This document shows, piece by piece, positions 1 through 7,398 of a stretch of 64,000 nucleotides of DNA. The DNA comes from a bacterium (GTDB taxonomy: Bacteria > Pseudomonadota > Alphaproteobacteria > Caulobacterales > Caulobacteraceae). The number at the start of each line of letters is the position of its first letter. Position 1 is the first letter of the stretch. Under the pieces are notes generated by a model. It had not been told where the DNA came from. It ran no database searches and saw only the letters and a program-made list of their open reading frames with translations. The stretch covers positions 26,104-90,103 of the forward strand of contig JAVBXP010000017.1 in assembly GCA_030824495.1 (NCBI GenBank). The letters are read 5' to 3'. Position numbers and translations under genes: made by a program.

Positions 1-1
1 C

Positions 2-316
2 TTCTTTGAAGATTGGGACGTCTATCTATGCCCGGTGCTTGGCACGCCGGTTCCGGAAGTCGGGCTGATCGACCCCGTGGCTCTGGAACCTCGCGAGGTC
101 AATCGCCGCCAGGGCGCGGCCTTCCCCTACACCCCGCCCTTCAATTTCTCCGGCCAACCCTCGCTCTCCCTACCTCTCGAGATGTCCGCCAGCGGGCTGC
201 CCATCGGCATGATGTTCACCGCCCGCTTCGCCGACGAAGCCACCCTCTTCCGGCTGGCCGCCCAGTTGGAAAAGGAAGCGCCCTGGAAGACTCGAAAGCC
301 AATGGTCTGGGGCTAG
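2..316 (+). CDS. Amidase, C-terminal fragment (gene enters from the left edge)
   Basis: This is the last ~104 codons of an amidase-signature hydrolase; the catalytic Ser-Ser-Lys core lies outside the window. The frame is open from base 2. It carries the typical end of the family: a CPVLGTP-like segment, a PFNFSGQPSLSLP stretch (in the family: T/N-x-x-G-x-P-A-x-S-x-P), then GLPIGMMF and a final helix before the stop. Family members cleave amide bonds in the cytoplasm; the substrate cannot be told from this piece. It ends 37 bases before the outer-membrane protein gene, so read-through into the next block is possible. Confidence 0.85.
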   Translation, partial: FFEDWDVYLCPVLGTPVPEVGLIDPVALEPREVNRRQGAAFPYTPPFNFSGQPSLSLPLEMSASGLPIGMMFTARFADEATLFRLAAQLEKEAPWKTRKPMVWG

Positions 317-353
317 ACCACCGCAAGCCACTCACAAGCGCGCAGGAAAAAAG

Positions 354-1181
354 ATGACGAAGCTTTCCCTGAGTATCGCCTTCACCACCGGCCTGCTGGC
401 CAGCAGTCTGCTTGTCGCCCCCGCCAACGCCCAGGCCCTGCAATCGCGTTACTGGCTTGAAGCTTCAGCCTACTGGCCAGACATAGACACCACGGTCAGC
501 GTCACGGGGACCGGTGGAAGGGTCGGCACCGACATCAACCTTGAATCCGACCTCAACCTGCGTGACCGCAAAGCCCTGCCCGCCTTCCTCGCGGGCGCCA
601 GGCTTTGGGATCGGGTTACGATCATCGGCGAGTACTACGCCCTTGATCGCAATGGTTCAGCGCAGGCGTCCCGCGACATCACCTTTGACGACGTCGTCTA
701 TCGAGCCGGCGCGCAGGTCGATAGTTCCTTCGAATCCAACATCTACCGGTTGGCGGTAGGCTATTCCTTCATCCGCCAGGAAAACCTCGAACTCGGCGCG
801 GCCATCGGGCTGCACGCCACCGACTTCGAAGCCACGCTGTCAGGCGAAGGACAGATCGGCAACGCCGCGATTCAGACCCAGCGGCGCAAACGCGATCTCA
901 TAGCGCCCATGCCGACCGTTGGCCTCTATGGCGGTTACGCGATCACCCCGCGACTGACCGTGGCCGGCCGGGTGGACTACATGTCCCTCAGCGCCGGCAG
1001 CTACGACGGCAGCGTCATCAACACCGAGGCCAGGGCCAGCTACCGCATCTGGGAAAACGTCGGCGTGGGGGCGATGTATCGCTACGTCTCCTATGACTTC
1101 GACGTAGAGAAAAAGCGCTGGACCGGGCAGCTCGACTACAAGTTCAGCGGTCCCGCGATCTTCCTCCAGGCCGCCTTCTAA
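354..1181 (+). CDS. Outer-membrane beta-barrel protein, function unknown
   Basis: A 275-residue exported protein. Residues 1-26 form a clear signal peptide (KLSLS, hydrophobic core, ANAQ before the cut). The mature part is a series of alternating polar/hydrophobic strands (YWLEASAYWP, LAVGYSF, VAGRVDYMSL, VGVGAMYRYVSY) and ends in Phe, the usual beta-barrel assembly signal. AGGAAA precedes the ATG at good spacing. The size suits an 8- to 12-stranded barrel. It lies 36 bases upstream of the patatin gene on the same strand, so it may be the surface or uptake component of that lipid-related operon; this is inference. I do not recognise a named family. Confidence 0.75.
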   Translation: MTKLSLSIAFTTGLLASSLLVAPANAQALQSRYWLEASAYWPDIDTTVSVTGTGGRVGTDINLESDLNLRDRKALPAFLAGARLWDRVTIIGEYYALDRNGSAQASRDITFDDVVYRAGAQVDSSFESNIYRLAVGYSFIRQENLELGAAIGLHATDFEATLSGEGQIGNAAIQTQRRKRDLIAPMPTVGLYGGYAITPRLTVAGRVDYMSLSAGSYDGSVINTEARASYRIWENVGVGAMYRYVSYDFDVEKKRWTGQLDYKFSGPAIFLQAAF

Positions 1182-1217
1182 GCCCGCAGGCCACGGCAAG
1201 GCTCAGGGGGCCGACCG

Positions 1218-2939
1218 ATGGAGAGCGATCCCAGGTTCACAGCGGCGCACTTTGTCCTGAGTGAGGACGCGCCGCAGTGCGACATGATCCTCAAGGGCGG
1301 CGTCACGTCCGGCGTCGTCTATCCCCGCGCCATCCTGGAGGTCGCTAAGAAGTACCGCCTCCGCTCCATCGGCGGGACCTCGGCTGGAGCGATCGCCGCC
1401 GGCTTCGCGGCGGCCGCCGAGTATGCGCGCCGAAACGGCGACCCTGCCGGCTACGCCCGGCTTGACGAGTGCTGCGCCAAGCTTCCCGGCATCCTCTCTG
1501 GCCTCTTTCAGCCGCCAGCTCATCTGCGCTCTCTGTTTCAGGCAGGGCTGGGCCTGACCGCGGCGAAGAACAGGCTTGGCGGCTTCCTTGGTCCGCTGCG
1601 ATGGATCCTGACCAGCGGCGCTGGCCTCGGCGCCGCCGTCTATGCCGGTTTGCTCGCGATTACCGATCAGTTCACCGCGGCGCCAATTTGGAGCCCAGCG
1701 GCTATTCCCGGTCTGATCTTCGCAGTGATCGTCGGAGCCATTGCTCACCTGGCGCTTCGCCTGGGGCTCATGGTGTTCCGCGATCTGCGGCAGCAGAATT
1801 ACGGGCTCTGCAGCGGCATGCCCGTGGGCGAGGCGAAGTCGCAATCCCTCACCGAGTGGCTTCACACCTCGCTGCAATTCATCGCGTTCGGCGACACGCC
1901 GCCGGACCGGCCGCTGACGCTTCGCGACCTGGAGGGTGGGGGTCAGTTTCCGGGTCTGGAGATCGACTTCCGGACGGTCACCACCAACCTTTCGATGCAG
2001 CAGCCGGAAGTCATCTCCCGCACGCGGCTCAGCCTCTTCTTCGACGCCGCGCAATGGGCGCGGCTCTTTCCGGCCGATGTGATGAACTACCTGCAGGCCG
2101 GGCAACCCGACCCCGCGTCCCCTCACCTGCACAGCCTGCCCAAAGGGCTGGATCTGCCGGTCCTCGTTGCGATCCGGATGAGCCTGAGTTTCCCGTTCCT
2201 GATCCAGGCCGTCCCGCTGTGGCTTCGAGACGCCGCCATCAAGGGTCGCCCCTTCAGTCAGATCTGGTTTTCGGACGGCGGCATCACCAGCAACTTCCCG
2301 ATCCACTTCTTCGACGCGCTGTTGCCGAGCCGCCCGACCTTCGCCTTCAGCCTCGATGACCGGCCCGACACGTTTGAGACCAGCGATCGCATATCGATGC
2401 CGCAAAACGCACGGGACGGCAGCATCCTTCCCATCCATCGCATTGAGACACTCGGGAATTTCGCGGGCGCCCTGCTCGGCTCGGCCAAGGGCTGGCAAGA
2501 CCAGATGCAGAGCGTCCTGCCAGGTCAGCGCCAGCGCGTGGTCCGGATCAAGCTGGACAAGGCGACAGAGGGCGGCCTCAACATCAATATGAGCAAAGAG
2601 GTCTCCGAGCGCTTGATGGGCTATGGCGGAGAGGCCGGGCGATTGGTCTGTCAGGAGTTCAATTTCGCCGAGCATCGCTGGCGGCGCGCTCTCGTGGCCC
2701 ACGAACAACTCGAAGTGCTGACCGACACTCTGCGCAAGGCCTGGCCGGAATACGGGGTGTGGTACTCGGGGTACATTCGGCACGTCGAAAGCTACCGCAA
2801 AAGCATCAGCTTCGCCCACCGCCAGGAGATCGCTCGCCGGTTCTGGTCGCTCAGCGCCGCCAGCGTCGATCTCGGCCCGCCACTCAAGGTGAAGTACCCA
2901 CGGCCGCCGGCGCGCCTTCGCACGACCCCCGAGCTCTGA
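1218..2939 (+). CDS. Patatin-like phospholipase with internal membrane segments
   Basis: A 573-residue predicted acyl hydrolase. Patatins use a Ser-Asp dyad to release fatty acids from membrane lipids. Seen here: an oxyanion-type KGGVTSG loop (residues 26-32), the nucleophile elbow G-T-S-A-G with Ser55, and the Asp in S-D-G-G (Asp353). Between them, residues ~130-190 contain two hydrophobic segments that probably anchor the protein in the inner membrane. AGGGGG precedes the ATG. The loop GGVTSG in place of the classical DGGGxRG marks a distinct patatin subclass. The gene precedes a DyP-P450 fusion, so released fatty acids could be that enzyme's substrate (inference). Fairly sure of the family, unsure of the substrate. 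Confidence 0.88.
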   Translation: MESDPRFTAAHFVLSEDAPQCDMILKGGVTSGVVYPRAILEVAKKYRLRSIGGTSAGAIAAGFAAAAEYARRNGDPAGYARLDECCAKLPGILSGLFQPPAHLRSLFQAGLGLTAAKNRLGGFLGPLRWILTSGAGLGAAVYAGLLAITDQFTAAPIWSPAAIPGLIFAVIVGAIAHLALRLGLMVFRDLRQQNYGLCSGMPVGEAKSQSLTEWLHTSLQFIAFGDTPPDRPLTLRDLEGGGQFPGLEIDFRTVTTNLSMQQPEVISRTRLSLFFDAAQWARLFPADVMNYLQAGQPDPASPHLHSLPKGLDLPVLVAIRMSLSFPFLIQAVPLWLRDAAIKGRPFSQIWFSDGGITSNFPIHFFDALLPSRPTFAFSLDDRPDTFETSDRISMPQNARDGSILPIHRIETLGNFAGALLGSAKGWQDQMQSVLPGQRQRVVRIKLDKATEGGLNINMSKEVSERLMGYGGEAGRLVCQEFNFAEHRWRRALVAHEQLEVLTDTLRKAWPEYGVWYSGYIRHVESYRKSISFAHRQEIARRFWSLSAASVDLGPPLKVKYPRPPARLRTTPEL

Positions 2940-3074
2940 TCGTCCACAAAGCCCGGCGTTAACTTCTTCGCTAGCTTGCCGCGAAGATCGGCGCCACGCT
3001 CACGGACCGTAGCGTCAGTTTAAGTGCCCTAGCGTCTGTCTCACTCAAGGACCGGCTGGAAAGGCCGTGCACTG

Positions 3075-3851
3075 ATGGCAGAGTTAGCCCTCTGGGCGAA
3101 ATCCAAGGTCGTCGGCGGGATGTCGGAGATCGCGGTGCTGTCGCCGATCCGGCCCGGTTGTCCGCTCGGCGAACGTCGCACGCACGAAGAGCGGCTTCGC
3201 GCCACTATCGCCGACCTGGCCCGGCGCCATGAGCGGGGGCTTCCTACCGAACTCAACCGCGTCCCCTCGATCCACTTCGGCCGCATGATCATCATCCGGC
3301 CCGAGCAATATCTCGTCGGCTCCGAGGGCGTCAGCGGCGTCGATTACTATCCTGCTGTGGTTCGCACGACGAAGGATGGCGGGCGAATTCCACAGCCGAT
3401 CGACGACATCACCATCGCCCCTGGGCACATCCCGAAATTTCGCTCCTGGTTGCTCACCCTGGTCGAGTTCGATGGCGACCTGAAGCTCTACCTGCGCGAC
3501 ATAGCGCGCTTCCTCGGCGGCGATTTCGACCTCGTGTTCCGCGATTGCGAGGACTATCCCACCACCAAGCACTTCGAGGAATTCTGGCAGTGGATCCGCT
3601 GCTACCAGATTAATATCGATCTGTTCTACGCCACCTATCCGAACCTGACGGTCACCCGGATCAAGCAACTGGAGGCCTTCAAGAGCCGCTTCGACACCTT
3701 CGTCGCCAGCGTGCGGCCGCCGCACGGCGACCCGAAGCAGGTCGACGAGCTGTTCGACAAGTTTCTGAGCGAGAACCTTCAGTACTGCGAGAATTTCCCC
3801 GACACCGACGGCCTGTTCCAGCCGCCGCTGAACGCGGGCGATGGCGGCTGA
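3075..3851 (+). CDS. Hypothetical protein coupled to the DyP-P450 fusion
   Basis: A 258-residue soluble protein of a family I do not recognise. It has no signal peptide and no membrane segment. A stretch around residues 64-74 (IHFGRMIIIRP) followed later by LVEFDGDLKLYLRDI resembles, by eye, the strand-helix pattern of the DyP/ferredoxin-like alpha-beta fold (HFAR...LL.E..FDG..), so it may be a degenerate relative or partner of the peroxidase domain; this is weak. Its end overlaps the next gene by 11 bases, which implies translational coupling and equal amounts of both proteins. An alternative start is Met16 at 3120. Confidence 0.6.
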   Translation: MAELALWAKSKVVGGMSEIAVLSPIRPGCPLGERRTHEERLRATIADLARRHERGLPTELNRVPSIHFGRMIIIRPEQYLVGSEGVSGVDYYPAVVRTTKDGGRIPQPIDDITIAPGHIPKFRSWLLTLVEFDGDLKLYLRDIARFLGGDFDLVFRDCEDYPTTKHFEEFWQWIRCYQINIDLFYATYPNLTVTRIKQLEAFKSRFDTFVASVRPPHGDPKQVDELFDKFLSENLQYCENFPDTDGLFQPPLNAGDGG

Positions 3852-6800
3852 GATGGGATCGCCGCAGAACACCCAACCCGACGTTCAAGCCGCCCCACGC
3901 CAGAGCGGCCGGCCGCGCGACTGGTCCTTTTTCTTCTTCTTCCGGATCCTGACCCGCGCGGAGATGGCCGCGACCCAGGCCAGGGTGGCGGCCGCATCGA
4001 CCAGTGAGGAAGCCTGGAGGATCTTGAAGCTCGACCTTGCCCAGCCCGGCCTCGCCACCGCGGGCCTCGTCGCCCAGTATGTCGCCGACCGAGACGTAAA
4101 GGCGGCCGCAGGACGGCCCGACGACGGTGCAACGCCACTCGACCATCCGTCACAAGAGTTCTTGAACTGGCTGGACGTGCTGGTGAACAAGCGCCGGGAG
4201 TCGTTCCTCTCCGGCTTGGCGGACCTGACCGGACTGGAAGGCCGAAGCTTCAGCGCTTCCCCGCCGCAACCCTTCGAGGCCGCCACCCTGCTTGCAGCCA
4301 TGCGCGAGGGTCCCGAAGCCATGTTTCGGGCCGTGGTCCGAGACGTGGTCGCCCCGACAGCGGCGTTGGTCAGCTTCCTGAACGCCTCGCCCACGACCTA
4401 TCTTGAGTTCATGAAGCTTCTCGCCGATGAGCTCGAAAACCCGGCGGTGGTGGACCCCGGCCCCCTGCCGTTGGCGATCCTGCACGAAATCCTGCGCCAA
4501 GGCGCTCCGGCCTTCACGCAAGGCCCCGCCGAGAACGACGACCCAAGCCGCGATCGTCCGCCCGTCAATCTGGCCTTCACCCACGCCGGGCTCGCGGCGC
4601 TGAAGATCGACCCGGCGACCCTGGCGTCCTTCCCCGAGGTCTTCAAGCAAGGCATGGCCGCGCGAGCACGGCGGCTGCACGACACCGGTCCGAGCGCCCC
4701 AGAAAACTGGGACGGCGAACTGGGCCTCGACAACGTCCATGGCTACGTCAGCGGCGGCTTCGATGGCCCTGGCCCGACCTCCGAGGCCTTTTGGCGAGCG
4801 CTTCGGCGCGATGTCCAAGCCTTCAATGACAAGGCCTCCGAGCGAGGAGAACTGCTGCACCTGTGGATCGGCTTGCTGTTCCGCTTCCTTGGCCTTGAGG
4901 TTGTCCACATCGAGCTCGGCCAAGAACCCTACGAGCTCGTCGGTGGACAGCAGGAGGGCGCAGAGCGCTCAAAGCAAGTAAAGCGCCTAGTCCATCGAAC
5001 CGAGCACTTCGGTTTCCGCGACGGACTAAGCCAACCCTTCGCTAATCTGCGGCTGGAGGAACCACTTCCCGGCGGGGGCACCCCGACCGCCGATGGATGG
5101 AAGCCCGTGGCGGCCGGCGAGATATTCCTCGACCAGCACGACGAGGATGGTGAGGCCCATCGCTTCCCCATTTCAGAGGCCCTGCGGGCGGGATCGACCT
5201 ATCTGGTGTTTCGAAAGCTGGAGCAGGACGTTCACGGCTTTCGAGCGTTCCTGGCCCAGCAACGGCCCTCCAGCATACCGGCGCGGGCGTTGCTCGCCGC
5301 CCAGATGGTCGGTCGTTGGCCCGATGGTACGCCGCTCGTCAATCAGCCCACCGAGAACCCCGGCCCGCCCGCTGAGGCGACAATCAATCACTTCCTCTAT
5401 TTCGCGGCCGACAAGTCGGGAGAGAAATGCCCGCTCGGCGCGCACATCCGCCGGGTCAATCCGCGCGACACCGGCGGGCGTGATGAGGTCCGGCACCACC
5501 GCCTGCACCGGCGCGGGATCAGCTACGGCGGGTCGTTGCTGCGCGAGGACGCAGAGGACGACAGTGAAAAGCGGGGCCTGCTGTTCATCGCCGCCAACGC
5601 GCGCATCGACGTGCAGTTCGAGGTGGTCCAGGCCGACTGGATCAACGGCGGTGAATTCCTTGGCCAGGCGGGCCTGGGCCGCTGCCCCATGACCGGCGCG
5701 AACAACGGAACGGCGAGCGACGCATTCCTTGAGGCAGGAGCGCCGGCTCCCGTGACGGGGTTGCCGCGCTTCGTCGTCACCCGGGGCGGCGACTACTTCT
5801 TCGCCCCGGGCGTCAAGGTGCTGCGGGCGATGGTCGATCCCGGCGAGCACTTCAAGGCCGAGCCCTCCACCCTCACGCAGTACGCGTTCAGCATGGCGCA
5901 ATCAGCTACGCCGTCGCTCATGAGCAAGGAGAGGCTGACAAGGTTCGCCGGCCAGCTGTTGATGGGCGCGCCGCCCATTCGCGCTGCATTGCCCCCACAG
6001 CCCGACGGCTCGATCCAGACGGTGGTGTTCGTGGGTCGCCACAGCGACGTCTCCCAAGTGTTGGGCAGCGTGGTCAATGAAACCGGCGACAACGTCGTCT
6101 TTTCGACGCGCCCCTATCACGAGGCCGGCCGGCAGATTGTTGGCGACAAGATCGCGATCCTAAGCGCCACTGACGTAGCTGGTCCGACAAGCAACGCTCG
6201 CGAGCGTCTCAAGACGGTGTTGGACCTGGGTTGGGCGACGCTTGAGGATGCCCTACCCGAAACCATCGACGTGATCCTGCGCCGGGAGGCGCAGGCGGGG
6301 CTCGAAGAGGCGCTTCGCACCGCGCTCAGGGACGCCAAGTCCGGACGCGGCCGCATCGATCTCGTCAGCGACTTCGCGGTCCAGGCCGCCTACGGAACCG
6401 TCGTGCGCCTCTACGGGGTGCCAGGGCCGAGCGAGCTCCCGCCAACGCCGCCCGGCCCCTCCTATTGGCAGGAGCATCAGGCCGACGTTCCGCGCCAGTG
6501 GATCGAGGCTGTCCAGGGCCTGCGTGATCCCGGCCTCACCGCCATGCAGGCTTGGTCAGTGATCCTGGCCGCCAGCCTGGTCAGCAACTTCCAGAATCAA
6601 GCGCTGCTGGCCAAGGGCGCCAAGTATGCGGCCTCGTGCATGCGGAAGCAGATCAGCACGCAGTTGATCACCGCGCGGGCCTCGAACCTCGCCAAGCCGT
6701 CCAACCTGATTGAGGCGTTTGTCGTGAACCGGACACGGCCCGAAATCGTGGAACGGTATCCGCAAGGGACCGCTGACAAGCAGTACTACAGCGACGTATC

Positions 6801-7398
6801 CGCACTGCTGCTCGAACTCGTGAGCACCACCTTGGCCGCGCCGCCGACCGCCTTCGGCTCGCTCATGACCACGGTCCTGAAGTTTCGCATCGATCTCGCC
6901 GCGCTGCTGCCGCAGCTGAAACCCGGCGGTCTGGCCCGCCTCATCTACGAAGCCGAGCGCCTCAATCCAGTACTGGCGCTGCGCATGCGCCAATGTGAGG
7001 CCGACACAACGCTGCCGCGCGGCCAGGCAGAGCCTCCCGCTGAACTACACAAGGGCGACTTCCTGCTGGCTATGGTCTCGGCGGCCAATCTCGACCCCCG
7101 GCGATTTGAGCAACCCCACCGGCTGTCGCTGACCCCTTTTGGTCCGACCGACGGCCCAGAGCGCCGCCTCGAGGATTATCTGATGTTCGGTGTGCACGGC
7201 GACGCGCGGCAATGCTGGGGCCGCAACCGCGTAGCCATGCCCTTGCTGGAAGAATGCGTCCAGGCCGCCAGCCGCCTGCGAGGCTTGCGACGGGTCGCTG
7301 GGCCAGACGGGGATCTCAAGACTCTGGCCAATGTGGCCATCGGGCTGACCGCCCGCTTCACGCAGATTGCGCCCGCCCCGCGTCCAATCCCGGCATGA
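3841..7398 (+). CDS. DyP-type peroxidase fused to a cytochrome P450
   Basis: A 1185-residue two-haem fusion. Residues ~1-350 are a helical N-terminal part without a named domain. Residues ~350-690 are a DyP peroxidase: GFRDG (391-395, the GXXDG motif with distal Asp394), the haem-ligand segment CPLGAHIRR with His535, an RRG-x-SYG segment and GLLFIAANARIDVQFE. Residues ~730-1180 are a P450: E-x-x-R at Glu1037-Arg1040 and the thiolate loop FGVHGDARQCWG with Cys1125. No signal peptide is visible. The I-helix region (residues ~905-925) lacks the usual acid-Thr pair and instead has Asn916, Asn919 and Gln920. Peroxidase-P450 fusions that convert fatty acids are known in fungi (PpoA type, with a COX-like first domain). 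Here a DyP takes that place. The 3' end overlaps the convergent cyclase gene by 41 bases. Confidence 0.88.
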   Translation: MAAEMGSPQNTQPDVQAAPRQSGRPRDWSFFFFFRILTRAEMAATQARVAAASTSEEAWRILKLDLAQPGLATAGLVAQYVADRDVKAAAGRPDDGATPLDHPSQEFLNWLDVLVNKRRESFLSGLADLTGLEGRSFSASPPQPFEAATLLAAMREGPEAMFRAVVRDVVAPTAALVSFLNASPTTYLEFMKLLADELENPAVVDPGPLPLAILHEILRQGAPAFTQGPAENDDPSRDRPPVNLAFTHAGLAALKIDPATLASFPEVFKQGMAARARRLHDTGPSAPENWDGELGLDNVHGYVSGGFDGPGPTSEAFWRALRRDVQAFNDKASERGELLHLWIGLLFRFLGLEVVHIELGQEPYELVGGQQEGAERSKQVKRLVHRTEHFGFRDGLSQPFANLRLEEPLPGGGTPTADGWKPVAAGEIFLDQHDEDGEAHRFPISEALRAGSTYLVFRKLEQDVHGFRAFLAQQRPSSIPARALLAAQMVGRWPDGTPLVNQPTENPGPPAEATINHFLYFAADKSGEKCPLGAHIRRVNPRDTGGRDEVRHHRLHRRGISYGGSLLREDAEDDSEKRGLLFIAANARIDVQFEVVQADWINGGEFLGQAGLGRCPMTGANNGTASDAFLEAGAPAPVTGLPRFVVTRGGDYFFAPGVKVLRAMVDPGEHFKAEPSTLTQYAFSMAQSATPSLMSKERLTRFAGQLLMGAPPIRAALPPQPDGSIQTVVFVGRHSDVSQVLGSVVNETGDNVVFSTRPYHEAGRQIVGDKIAILSATDVAGPTSNARERLKTVLDLGWATLEDALPETIDVILRREAQAGLEEALRTALRDAKSGRGRIDLVSDFAVQAAYGTVVRLYGVPGPSELPPTPPGPSYWQEHQADVPRQWIEAVQGLRDPGLTAMQAWSVILAASLVSNFQNQALLAKGAKYAASCMRKQISTQLITARASNLAKPSNLIEAFVVNRTRPEIVERYPQGTADKQYYSDVSALLLELVSTTLAAPPTAFGSLMTTVLKFRIDLAALLPQLKPGGLARLIYEAERLNPVLALRMRQCEADTTLPRGQAEPPAELHKGDFLLAMVSAANLDPRRFEQPHRLSLTPFGPTDGPERRLEDYLMFGVHGDARQCWGRNRVAMPLLEECVQAASRLRGLRRVAGPDGDLKTLANVAIGLTARFTQIAPAPRPIPA

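Noticed and set aside
1203..2819. 538-codon minus-strand open frame across the patatin gene
   Set aside because: It is the shadow of a strongly coding GC-rich gene; its product is Arg/Gly/Gln/His-rich without any family pattern, while the plus strand has the catalytic patatin motifs.
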